Below, one piece after another: positions 47,889 to 59,036 of a stretch of DNA of 64,000 nt (its first letter is position 1; each line of letters begins with the position of its first letter). The stretch is from NCBI GenBank assembly GCA_035235625.1, contig CP141142.1:47471644-47535643 (forward strand). The letters are read 5' to 3'. This DNA is from Saururus chinensis (lineage: Eukaryota > Streptophyta > Magnoliopsida > Piperales > Saururaceae). The notes under the pieces are model-generated. The model worked only from the letters and a program-made list of their open reading frames with translations. It did no database searches and was not told where the DNA came from. The position numbers were made by a program, and so were the translations under genes.

Positions 47889-49413
47889 GTCATAGTATTT
47901 ATTATGCGGGATATTGTTTATGTGTTATATCTAAGCCCAAACGTTTGATGCTATGTTAAGAGTGATGTATGTTTTTTATTTTGTTTGTGCAATGTTATTA
48001 AGCCCAGATGTCTGATGCTTTGTTGTGAGCGATGTATGTTTTCGATTTTGTCTATGTGCTATATTAAGCCCATGCATTTTATACTCTATTTAGAGCATTG
48101 TATGTTTCTACCCTAGTTAGCACTATATGAATTTGTCCACGAGTGGCACTATAAAATTTTGGCCCAAAAGTGGCACTGTATGGCCCAAAGTGTAAGCATT
48201 TTTGCGCTCAAGTAAGTAGTATCATGGAACTATTCTTACTTGTTTGATCTTATGCCCCATAAGCATAAGTGTGTCTTACCTTTAAAAAAGTTCATGACAT
48301 CTAGTTACTCCTTGGAGGTTATGGTGATGCCCTAGTGGCATCCCTTTCCATTTTTTATGCTGGAGCTTATTACTTGTAATGAGCTTTAGTGGTCGATAGT
48401 ATGTGTATGACTGTAAGAGTATGTACGCTTTTGACTAAGTTTGTAAGATTTTAAGCAAGATCATAAGTGTAAGATTCCAAGTAAAACTATAAGAGTATGC
48501 TATGAGTAAAACTGTAAGAGTATGTTCTGAGTAGGACTGTAAAAGTATGTTTCAAAGCAAGACTGTAAGAGTATATTTCTAAGGAAGACTATAAGCATAT
48601 GTTTATGAGCAAAACTGTAAAAGTAAGAATTTGAGTAAGATGGTACGAGTAAGACTATAAGAATGTTATTACTAAGTCTCTAAGTGTGTAAGGATTGTAT
48701 GCGTAAGATTGTAAGTGTAAGAAAGGTAAGATGATATGTGTATATGCATGATTGTTATATTATGTGACTCCATTGTGATTTGTATGTTTTAGGCTTCATG
48801 TTTGAGTTGCATGAACACATCTATGTATAGACTTACATAGTTCACTGTTTAAAATTCCCCTATTGAGTATGAAAATACTCATTTCCTCAATTTTTTTACC
48901 CTCGATGTTCAGGGGGCTTTTGTAGATTTGCGATAGAGAGCTCCTGGAGATGGATGCTTGTTTTTGCGGGTAGAATAATTTTCATTAGCTTACGTATACC
49001 CTTGACTCACTACAAGTCTTTATTATTTGTGCCACAATCTGATATATTGGGTGAGATAAAAATTGAGATATTTATACCTTCTGGACTTTGTGTAATTTGG
49101 ATTAGACTATGGACTGTTTATATCACCTATATTCAGGGATGCATAAGAGAGATTCGTATTTAAAGCCTATGATCATAGAAATTTATTTCATATGTTTGTT
49201 TTTTAGTAGCATTTGAGAATGTTTGGTTTAGCCATACGATGTTTGATTGAAAAGAAAAAAATTGTATGAGAAAAATTGATGTGTGATGTTTTAAATTCTA
49301 AAACTGCTTTCACAAGTTTTGTATTTCACCATTTTTCCTGATTTATAGCCGGTATATTGAAAAAAAATCCGTGAATTTTAAAGAAAATGTGTTAAAAAAT
49401 TTCGGGAGTTACA
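47889..49413 (-). mobile_element. LTR-like sequence, minus orientation
   Basis: On the minus strand it would begin TGTAACTCCCGAAATT (49413 downward) and contains GAGTATTTTCATACTCAATAG, the counterpart of GTGAGTA..TACTCAGTAGG in B2. It holds degenerate short tandem repeats: AAGCCCA..CG/TTTGATGCT units (47930-48090) and ACTGTAAGAGTATG units (48410-48720). No TSD matched. Confidence 0.45.
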
Positions 49414-49701
49414 ACCCTAATGTCAAGAGAATGGAAAAATAGGGGTTTTTTTTATAGGGAGGCTCAGGGTTTCATGATACGAGCCTTAGGCCCGTTCAAT
49501 TCAGCCCATTCAATTTAAAATGATACATGAGCAATGTCTATAACCAAAATTTGGTGTATAACCGCCACTAAAACTGAAAACAACTCACCATTGGGAAAAT
49601 TTCATAGACATAGGCAAGGTGAACAATTTTCCCCGATCCGTCGATGGTTACCGATAATGAAATTTGCACTTCGCTGATCGCGAGCAACGACGCATCAAAG
49701 C

Positions 49702-49860
49702 TTGTCGACAATAGCCCAAAATTTCATTGGTGTAAACATCGACGTGTCAATGCTTACTGACAGTAAACCAAAATTCCATTGACACGACCATCGACGTGTC
49801 AATGCATGCTGGCAGTAACCCAAAATTTCATCGGCGTGAACACCGATGTGTCCATGCTTG
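49702..49860. repeat. 52-bp minisatellite, three copies
   Basis: Units start at 49702, 49754 and 49806, each with GACA/GGCAGTAA.CCAAAAT.TCAT and ATCGACGTGTCAATGC or a close variant. They lie in an otherwise unassigned stretch (49414-49980). Confidence 0.8.
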
Positions 49861-49980
49861 CCAACATTAATTTTTTTCAAAATTTAATACATTCTTAGAA
49901 ATGAATTTCTCACCTAGCAAACTAAGTTCACATTAAAAATGAAAAAATAGAAAAAAAAAAGTTTAAGGTCTCACATCATA

Positions 49981-50272
49981 AGGCGGAGACTAGCTAGATC
50001 TGAATTGTCGATGGGAAATTGAGGATGCACATTGATCTAGTTTCTTACTTTACTAGAATTACTGGTGCAAGAGCCAACTTTACATGGTTATTTATTTTCA
50101 AATAGATAATAGACTTGTACTTAGAAGGTTAGCATGTTATTTATGAATTTTTAAGATGTGTAGTAATATTATATATTTTAATATTCATATTTTTGAACAC
50201 CAGCCATTAGGACCTTGATATTTAATCTAATAATTTATTTTACATTTAAAAAATAAAATTTCTTATAATTTA
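49981..50272 (-). mobile_element. LTR fragment (family A4), left of the Pack-MULE
   Basis: 50055-50250 aligns with 57685-57860 of the A3 LTR (GCAAGAGCCAACTTTAC, GACTTGTACTTAGA, ATATTTAATC). The alignment continues on the far side of the Pack-MULE at 58984-59036 (ACACATGTTTTATT..GTTGTGACA). The MULE therefore inserted into an existing LTR. Confidence 0.65.
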
Positions 50273-50616
50273 GGAAAAATTATTTAAATAATAATTAAAA
50301 AAATATTTACCACAATGATTTCGTTCCAAAGTGGTGTTGCTTTTTGCCACACAGGCGCCAGCCAAGTAGCTAGAGCATGCGTGGCTTTTTTAAAAAATTT
50401 TATATAATTTCATCATTTGAAAGGATGAAATCAAGTTTAAGTTAATTTCCTCATTTCAAAGGACAAAATCAGGTTATGTTTATAACACCTTAACCTGATT
50501 TCGTTGTTTGAAACGACAAAATCACCTTAAAGGTTGTTTCATCGTTTGAAACGATGAAATCACCACATGTGACGTTCCCACTCGAACCCATGCATAAATG
50601 AATCAATCATGAAGAT

Positions 50617-51516
50617 ACCATGTTGACCTCGTTCGTCCTCATCCGACGACGTTGCCTACATCCGGCGTTCCTAGGGGAGAGGATCATATGCGACCATGTC
50701 TTCGCCAGCTCCGCCGCCATCCGCGAGTCCTGTTTCTTGGATATCACCTGCAACGCAGCCATTGACCTCCTTGCCTTCGTCGAGTTGGTGGCCACCAAGT
50801 GCAAGAAGTTCCTAGAGCATATGTTCTGCTTCCTCGACATCTACGATGTGGTGGCTGAGCTCTGGCCAGAGATCGAGTCCGTCTTCTCCTTTGACTCCAC
50901 AGCCGCTATTGGAGCCCAGGCAGGACGTCGATATCCCATCTAGCCGTTGTGATCAACGCCATGCTCTCCGACTTCGAGGCAGCGATCTAGAAGGACTCGT
51001 CCAAGAGGTCGGTCCCAGGCGGTGGGATCCACCCCTTGACGAAGTACGTCATGAACTTCCTCGGCTTCCTCACTGACTACAACGTCTGCCTCGTAGACAT
51101 CTACATCGACTTGCCACCACTGATGTGAACCTCCCTGCTGGAGATGCTCTTCCTTGACAACAACTCTTCGTCCTTCTCCCCCGACAAGCCAACATCCTTG
51201 GTGTCGGTCTGGCTCATCCTGGTCCTCCTCTGCAAGCTCGATAGCAAGGCAGAGCTATACAAGGACGTGGGCCTCCTCTTCTTGTCCAACAACCTCCAGT
51301 ACGTGGTAGCCAAGGTTCGAAGCTTCGACCACCGCCACCTCCTCGACTTGGAATGGCTGGCCAAGTACGAGGAAAGGGTGCGGCTCTACACCATGAACTA
51401 CAAGCGGGTAGCTTGGAACAAAGTGTCCTCGGCGCTGCCCGAAGCTCTCGTCGTGGAGATGTCTCTGGTGACGGCGAAGGTGGCATTTAGGCGGTTCAAC
51501 GCGGCATTTGGTGCAA
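50617..51516 (+). pseudogene. EXO70: Captured EXO70 exocyst subunit fragment
   Basis: EXO70 is the exocyst subunit that helps tether secretory vesicles at the plasma membrane. The fragment covers roughly the central to C-terminal part. Frame 1 (to about 50930) has ERIICDHVFASSAAIRESC, DIYDVVAELWPEIESVFSF. After a frameshift near 50935 follow AMLSDFEAAI, IHPLTKYVMNFLGFL, WLILVLLCKLDSKAELYKDV and NNLQYVVAKVR, ending near RRFNAAF (about 51516). It is broken by one frameshift and two in-frame stops (TAG at about 50988, TGA at about 51126), and lacks the N-terminal half and the extreme C-terminus. High GC and codon use differ from the AT-rich surroundings. It lies in the left part of the Pack-MULE, convergent with the LysM fragment. 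Confidence 0.85.
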
Positions 51517-52411
51517 TGGAGCGTGTCATGCTGCTCATGGCCGTGACACTTAAAGCATTTATTTCGGCCGTTTGCTTCTGAAACCGACCATGCTGTCATA
51601 GTTGCATGGCAACGGGATCTGGAGCCTCTGCCCGACCTGAATCAAGTTCGGGTCTAGGATAAAGTTCACGGCCACAATCTCCTGGAAAATCACTGTCACG
51701 CCCTGGCATTACCCGACCCAAGCCGAACCCGGTCCAAGGGCCGGTCAAGCGCACGGGGGCGACAAGGAGATTGAAAACGATTAGCGGAAGACTTATGCCC
51801 TAATCACGGGCGATCTAAAAATTTACGGAGTAAACGCACCACTTTGAGCAAGAGTAAATAAGTAAAATTAAAAGAGTTACTTTAACTCTAAAATAAACTA
51901 AAATCTCAAACCTACATACTAATTAATCCATAGCCCACACTAGGCTCCAAAACTATGTCTCAATCAATCTAAATGTATAATGTAGCACAAATCTAAAACG
52001 AGAACTACACCACATAGGTTCTAACATCATAGCAAAAATCAAAGAAACATGCCACACAAGAGGTCTCCACGTCTACTCCCAAGTCCTCTCCAACTTTTCC
52101 TCATAGAGAGGATCATGTCCATCTGCGTGTCACGCTACGCAGCCCCAAAGCAAAAGCACAAGAAAGAGAGGTGAGTATAACAAACTTAATAATGGTTTTA
52201 ATATAACTATAATCATCAAAAACACTACGACATAGTAATATAACAATTCAGATCAATGATTAACAAGATAAATATCATTTTTTGATCACACATATATATC
52301 TCCTAACCTCCATAATAGTGTCTAAATCGCATAGTTCAGACTATTTAGAATATCACCTATACCGCATGAGAAGTGTCTCTACTACACATTCAAATCATGC
52401 AATTCAACATC

Positions 52412-52760
52412 ATATAAACCTGCATGAGATGTATCTCTAACATACATTTCAGATCATGCATTAACATCATATAAACCTACATGAGATGTATCTCTAACAT
52501 ACATTTCAGATCATGCATCAACATTCTCATTCATCAGGCATATATAAGTGTCTTAACACACACTAGTCTAACATGCAAGTACATATACATAGAGAATAAA
52601 CCTACTCTTCAAGGCTGAAGCCCTAGAGCAAACACTTATCAAATAGACATGCTCCTCAAGGTCAAAGCCTTCGAGCAACTCCTGCTCCTTAAGGCCAATG
52701 CCTTCGAGCAACTACTGCCCATCAAGCCTAAACTCCCGGGCAACCCTACTTATTAAGACT
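52412..52760 (+). repeat. Tandem repeats in the B3 LTR
   Basis: 52412-52530 holds two ~59-bp units (ACATGAGATGTATCTCTAAC, ATTTCAGATCATGCAT). 52600-52760 holds about four degenerate ~42-bp units with AAGGCC.A.GCCTTCGAGCAAC. Confidence 0.75.
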
Positions 52761-54541
52761 AAAGTCCCAAGTAATAATACCTAGTAAGCCGGTGCACTCA
52801 GACAAACCAGCTAATCATAATAATCTCAATCGGCAAGACAAGTACACAACTTGTCCCCACATAATTCTATTTAACTAGACTCAACCCGGGGAGTGCACAT
52901 GTTCCACAAAGGAACTCAAATCAAAACATGTCCCTTCGGACCAATCAAATTTCGATTAAGCCAACGACCGATTAATCTAGCATGCAATTTCACCACATTG
53001 CATCTAATCGATCAAACTTGGTTAAGCTCGATAAAGTCTCAATCGGAAATCCATTTTCATGATGCATGCAACATGGAACATATGTGGGCAAGGCATACAT
53101 GAATCCTAATTCATGATAAGTGCTCTCATCAGCCCCTCATGCATCACTCATAATCATAATACCAAGCCTCATCATAATCATTAACCCCACATGTGTGTGT
53201 ACATGGTAGAAACACTTCATTCGATGTATATCAACATGCTTTGTAATTTAACTCACCATCACACTACACATGCACATTAACATCTAATCATGGATTCCAG
53301 CGGAACTCAAAGGAGAAGAACTATTAAAATCATAACTCAAGTCAAAACATAACCACATGCTAACATATGTAAGCTCATTCACCTCATATTGAGTCTAGGC
53401 ATAACACTAACATTCACCCATCATTTAACCACATCCTATAATGACATATCAGTCCATTAGCATGTTGTAACTCCACTAAAAACATGCTTAAACCATAGGG
53501 AATCAACCACTCATATCTTCAAGATAGCAATTCCAACAAATATATCCAACTACAAGCCATTTCACATAACTTTAAATATACACCACAACTTCTAAACATC
53601 AATAGTATGCTCTTCCAGTGGCTTACTCTGGCTCAAAACACTCCACATAAACATAAAAATGATATTTAAGAGTAGAGACATCGAAATAAGCAACATACAT
53701 ACAATGGTTAATTCTGCTGTGTAGCCGTTCTAACGCCCTGCATGGCTGTTCGATTTGCTAAACAGGAAATATGTCAAAACTTCAGTGTTGCCGTTCAAAC
53801 ACCTTGATAGGCCGTTCAAATGCCAACAAGGCATATTCGACCGTCTTCTTCATTTCAAATTTCAAACCGAAACTCCATTGATGCAACTTAAAATCTTCAT
53901 CTAGCTACCCAAACGCCATGAAAATTCCATCATAGCTTCCCGAAAGCTAATCTACACCATATTAAGACAAAACCCTAAGAAATTGAAACAAGAAATTAAC
54001 ATTTACTAATCCCACCATTAGAGCACTAAATCAAGTAAACCCATTCCAATTAAACCATAAAAATCAAAATTTTTACCATAGGAAAACTAAGATTTCAAAG
54101 ACCCATTACCTTATCACTTGATTAGGTTTCACCCTTCTTGGAAACCTTAATCTCCTTCTATTTCTGGCCTAATTGGGAACTAGGCCTTAATCACCCTCTC
54201 CAAGCCTATTCCCCAAAATGGAAATGGCTTAGCCTTTTCTATTTATAGTAGGGCTTAGGGTGTACATAATTAACTAGTGGGGTATGAATAGAAATTTGGG
54301 CTAAAAATGAGTATTTTGACCATTTGAGCACTAATTAAACCTGAAAAAAATTATGAAATTTTTTTATAAAAGCTTGAGTTGAGCCTGGGCTAATTTGGTC
54401 CAAAAGCCTCAATTTCTCCAGTAGGGCCCACAGGGGGTCCCTCCAAACCTTAATTTTTAAAAAATTAGTGAAAAATCAAAAAAAATCCAAAAGTTCAAAT
54501 TTGAGCAAACCAATAATTGTAAAGTTGATTTTGATTTAAAC

Positions 54542-57500
54542 TCTAATATCCCGAATTTTCCTGGCTTTCAAAAATTAAATACGTGGAAAATAAGGTGTTT
54601 GACACCCTTTGACCTTCTTAGAATAATAACTTTTCCCTAGATGGAATTTGTAGCTAAAACTTATATCATTAGAAAGAAGACAGAAAGAGCTTCAAAACCC
54701 CAACAAGATCGCACGAATCTAAGTTCAGATGAGGGAGATACGACTGTTCGAAGTTGAACATATCGTATAGGGCCCATTTATCCGATTTAAACGTGTTTTT
54801 GGGCCATTTAAGTCATTTGCAGGCCCGGTTAATTAAAGTTCCGAAATTAATTGTTAGAGGCCTAATTAGAGGACTTAAGTGAGGAGGGTTAACCCAACTT
54901 CTAGGGGGATTAGGAACCCTAATCCCCATGCTTATAAAAAGGTTACTTAGGGCACAATTAGGGGGGGTTCTTTTGGCTGAAAAGGCGGAGAAGGTGGTTC
55001 CGGCGAGGCTCCGGTGGCGAAGGATCGACGACAAACTGACAATTAAGGTAGGTTGGTTGTCTTAGTCTCGAGTCAATTAAATCTGCACACTGTTGTGTAA
55101 TTAATATGAGCAGAAATCTCTGCAATGAGTTTGTAATTTCTTATTCAATTAGTGCAGAGATCACTGTTCTCGTAATTACGCGGAACCGTGAATCTGCATA
55201 ATAAAAACATGCACTTTACTGCTTCCGGCCGGCCACTGGCTGCTGGTCTCCTTCCGGCCAGAAACCCTGGTAGCTGGGTGAAAGCGAATGGAAGATACTC
55301 ACCGGCGGCAGGTTCCGCCACCACCATGCAGGCCTGTACTTAAAAAAAACAAATGAGGTTGGCTACACTGTCCCCGATCATGCCGTCGTGGCCACGCGGG
55401 CCCCGGTTGCACCGGACGTGGTTGCGCTAGCCCTGGTCGTGATGGTCCTGGTCGTAGAGGTGGCTCCGCCGCTCGGATTCACAAAGAGAAAAACAAAAAA
55501 ATAATGGCTCTTTTGGCCACAGGCCGGCCACCGGACGGCGGCGGGATAGATGCAATCAGTTCCGCTGCACCCCGACGGTCTGGAAGCCTGAGGTCCGGGC
55601 CCCCCTCCGCCGCTGTGCAGGCGGTGCTGCCAGAGGCCAGGTGGCCTCTAGCCGGCCTTGTGGAAGACGACCCGCAGTGCGGGTCATCGTCTCGCTGGAC
55701 TGGGTTAGGTTACCCGACCTGATTTGGCCCAACTAAAAATAAATAAAATAACTGAACCAGGTACGGTTCAGTGAGCTATAACTTTCATAAAAATTCGAAA
55801 CAAATTATGAAGAACCATGATTGTATGCCAAGTGTCTGTACCAAGTTTTAGACCCGGTAAAAATCCCAAAGTCTATAAAATGACTAATTTACCCTTATAT
55901 ATTTAATCGTTTAATGACCGAAGGTTGGGGCTCCGGTTTAGGAGCCTATGAGTGGATTCAAAAATTAAGAGAAATCTCAGAGAGATTTAAGTGTGTATCC
56001 TAAATTTTTACTAAGCCACAAGTTAGGGAAAAATCCCAGTAATTAGATAATTGACTGTTCTACCCCTAGGGTTAAGGTAAGATAGTTAATTGAACTGGGT
56101 CGGTTCAAGGGGTTTACTACCCGGTTAAATAGTAAGAAAATTACCTCGGGTTCACAATGTCAATGTGTACCCCTGGGAGTAGTTTTGGACCCATCAAGGT
56201 TCAGGGAAGCTCTGAACAAAAAGACAGAAATACCCATGTGTAGACCGGCCCGCATTCGCGTGGATGTTATTAATGGGCCAATGTGATACTGAAACCTTTT
56301 GAGAGGTTAAAGGCTTACTCGAGAGCAGAGAGGACCATATCTAATGTTGAATAATTACTTTAATGCCCTTAGGTGCATTATGATCAATTTTTAAAGAGAA
56401 TTAATAAGCTAACCTAAGGAGGGTTAGGCACATGAACTCGAACAATTTAATATCATTATTGAATTTAATTATTGATATTATTATCTACTTGGACCTGTGT
56501 AATTCTAATGGTTTATGTTGTTCATTGTTTCAATATTTTGTTATTGTTGTTATGATAAGAGTTTATCATCTGCTTAAGATTATTGAAAGATTAATAAATA
56601 GGGTTTGATAGCTTTGGATTGGGTGAGAACACCTAATAAAGATAAAGACTAATATACCTCTGAGGGGTCTGGGACTAGTTCATAGAGTGAACAAAGCCTT
56701 TGACTTGACGATTTGCCTTGATTGATGAACTGATGGCAATCTCGAGTTTTAAACCCTAGTCTAGAAGAGACTAATAGGGTTTGGGATAGTTATTTGAAAT
56801 CCTGGCTTAATGATGAGTAAGATAGGGTTCAGAATGATTTCTTGAGTTTTAACTCTTTTGAGGAGTCGCTAATTTGACCGTGTAGTTGCACCTCCCCATT
56901 GGAGGGAGCTGTGCGTGAGCCGGGCTCACTTTCGATCTATTGAGGATCTTTTAGTGTACACACATTTGGATTAGCTGACATTCCTGCTTGGTTGGCTTTT
57001 CTTGCCACTTCTGTTCAGGTAATGTTGTGGGTCATGCACTTCCACTCCGATCAGGTCCTTTATAGGCTAGGAGGGGTGATGATACTTCCTAGTGGATTCC
57101 AGGGGCCTGGTGGATTCCAGGGTGCTTCATCATGATTTACCTTTAAGGGTGGTTTATGGCGAGTTATCATTTATCACTTAGGATGACATCTAATGAGTCT
57201 GTCTGTCATTAGGATTGGATGAGGATATTAATTATCGAACAATGGTTCGAGAGATAATTAATAGCATTGTTTGATATTGTTTTTTTAATTAGAACAAGTG
57301 GAACGATTAAAGGACTTGCATAAAGTGTAGGTTGCTTTAAAGTACTTAAGCATTACATGTGTGATGCTATGCTTCTTAGTATAGTGTCGTAACTGACAGA
57401 ACTACGTCTGGATCCGATCTTGTTGGAAACATTGGAGATGTTGTCTGATGAGTACGTAGGCAAATAACATCGGGTGATGTTAGCCTGATCCGAAAAATAT

Positions 57501-57959
57501 TAAATTTTGTTTTTGTTCTTTTGAACGCTCCTCTAAGGGGAGTAGATGTTTTGTTGCCTGTTTGGTCTTGTTTGCTTGCAGGTTCTTTAGATGGGGACGT
57601 TGCAAGATTAGGACGTTGGTGGGCATTTGAGGACGACATTGCACTTGTGGGATCTAGTCTCTTGCTTTTACAATTGTGTAAGTAATTTTAATTATTGGCG
57701 TGAGAGCCAACTTTACTTAGTTGTTTATTTTCAGATAGATGACAGACTTGTACTTAGAGGGTTAACTTGCTATTTATCGAAATTTGACACGTGTAATAAT
57801 ATTATATGTTTTGATATTCATATTTGTGAACCCCAGTTATCACGATCTGGATATTTAATCGGATGATTTGTTTTGTGTTTAAGAAAGAAAGAAAAAATTT
57901 GTCGTGATTTATCACGTGTCCTTTATTTAAAAAGGGTTTTGAAAATTCGGGTCATGACA
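54542..57959 (-). mobile_element. Solo LTR (family A3), inverted, TSD TAAAC
   Basis: On the minus strand it begins TGTCATGACCCG and ends CGGGATATTAGA, the expected terminal CA having changed. TAAAC flanks both sides exactly (54537-54541, 57960-57964). It is collinear with A2, including the block at about 57390-57500 that matches 4205-4320, and the tail with GTCGTATCTCCCTCATCTG. Length 3418 bp. It sits inside the B3 LTR. Confidence 0.88.
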
Positions 57960-58983
57960 TAAACCATAAGAAATCTCATTTATTTTTGAAACCACTGAAT
58001 AAATTAGAAAAAACGTTAACTACACAATAACCGATAAATAATCATTAAAATAAACCGATTTAAGATCAGGGATCTTACAGTCACCATCCCGTTGAAGTGA
58101 TTCCGGGCATTCGCGTCCAGCCCATCGCCATCCTTGACCCTATAAACGGGTATGTCGTTAGAGATTCTGGTTCCGTCCGGGCAGTTGTAGGGGAAGGGCA
58201 CCCGAATGGTGGACCTGGCCGAGACTAGGCGGGAGGAGGGGGTGGAGGAGGGTAGGTTGTTGGCGGATATGAGGGAGGGGAGGGACTCGACGGTGAAGAG
58301 GGACATGACCGCTCGGAGGGTGGTGGCGTTGGCCGGGATGTAGCCGGCCGTAGCAATGCAGGTGGCCAGAGACTGGCAGGTGAAGTTGGCGGCGCGGGAG
58401 ACACTGGCGCAGGCCACCAGGAGGAGGCACAGGCGGAGGAAGAGCTGCATCTGCTCGCCAGACTTCATCCTTGTTCTTCCAAAATTCGGGTCGAAGCAGG
58501 GTCACCTTAAAAAGCTCGGGGAGACTGGGACTGTGTCATGGTCTGGACTGCGGTGGCGCGAGACCATTGATGGGATGGAACTGCTTTGAATTTAGAGCAG
58601 CCCGGGCTCACGCGTAATTATCTCCTCATAATTAAGTTGATTTTGGCTTCAGTTTCAGAAGCTAACGGCCAAATGACAATTTCGTTGTTTAGAAGGACGA
58701 AATTGCGCCTAGGTTATTTCGTCCTTCTAAAGGACGAAACCAGGTTAAGTTTTATAAACGTTAAACCGATTTCGTCGTTTAGAATGACGAAATCAACTTA
58801 AACCTAATTTCATCCTTCTAAAGGACAAAATCATCTACAAAATTTTTAAAAAAAACCACGCAGGCACTAGCTACTTGGCTGGCGCCTGTGTGGCAAAAAG
58901 GAACACCATTTTGGGAAATATTTCCCAAAGTGATCCAAATTGGTAAAATAGTTTTTTTTAATTATTAATTAAGTAATTTTCTC

Positions 58984-59036
58984 TATAATTTATTACACAT
59001 GTTTTATTAAAAGAGTTAAAAATCCAAGTTGTGACA
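58984..59036 (-). mobile_element. LTR fragment (family A4), right of the Pack-MULE
   Basis: Continuation of the LTR at 49981-50272 after the MULE TSD, ending GTTGTGACA (minus-strand start TGTCACAAC). The LTR's own TSD was not found because its left end is unclear. Confidence 0.6.

Larger units (their letters stand above)
51695..58079 (+). mobile_element. Solo LTR (family B3) inserted in the LysM exon
   Basis: It starts TGTCACGCCCTGGC and ends GGGATCTTACA. The TSD is ATCAC (51690-51694) against GTCAC (58080-58084), one base different, confirmed independently by the interrupted LysM frame. Without the nested A3 LTR it is about 2.96 kb. It contains GTGAGTATAA (about 52171), tandem ~58-bp units (52412-52530), a degenerate ~42-bp array (52600-52760) and a TATA-like CTATTTATAG (about 54239). 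No gag-pol. Confidence 0.85.
51586..58468 (-). pseudogene. LYM: Captured LysM GPI-anchored-protein exon, split by an LTR
   Basis: The first part is 58468-58080: signal peptide (MQLFLRLCLLLVACASVSRA), then a LYM/CEBiP-type ectodomain start (ANFTCQS, YIPANATTL, TIRVPFPYNCPDG) and the LysM segment IPVYRVKDGDGLDANAR to NGMVT. Across the LTR the frame resumes at 51694: FQEIVAVNFILDPNLIQVGQ then RLQIPLPCNY, which is the correct continuation. The join falls exactly on the 5-bp TSD (GTGAC/GTGAT on the minus strand). Such proteins bind chitin or peptidoglycan at the cell surface. The first Cys of the usual CxC motif is Tyr here (PFPYNC), and the rest of the gene (second LysM, GPI signal) is absent, so it is non-functional. 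Confidence 0.85.
50273..58983. mobile_element. Pack-MULE with EXO70 and LysM-gene fragments, TSD TATAATTTA
   Basis: The 9-bp flank TATAATTTA is perfect on both sides (50264-50272, 58984-58992). The ends read GGAAAAATTATTTAAATAAT and, inverted, GAGAAAATTACTTAATTAAT. The inverted repeats run about 290-310 bp (50273-50563, 58672-58983) and share TTTTTGCCACACAGGCGCC and AGCCAAGTAGCTAG. Between them lie an EXO70 fragment (plus), a LysM-protein fragment (minus) and, inserted later, the nested LTRs 51695-58079 and 54542-57959. Subtracting the insertions and one TSD leaves about 2.32 kb, a usual Pack-MULE size. There is no transposase. The TIRs and TSD are seen directly; the gene-capture reading is inference from the two unrelated host fragments. 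Confidence 0.9.

Noticed and set aside
51214-51599. Minus-strand ORFs over the EXO70 fragment
   Set aside because: Shadow frames; the plus-strand frame matches EXO70 in several motifs.
58158-58589. Alternative frames over the LysM exon
   Set aside because: GC-rich exon gives open shadow frames; only the frame from 58468 has the signal peptide and LysM motifs and continues across the LTR.
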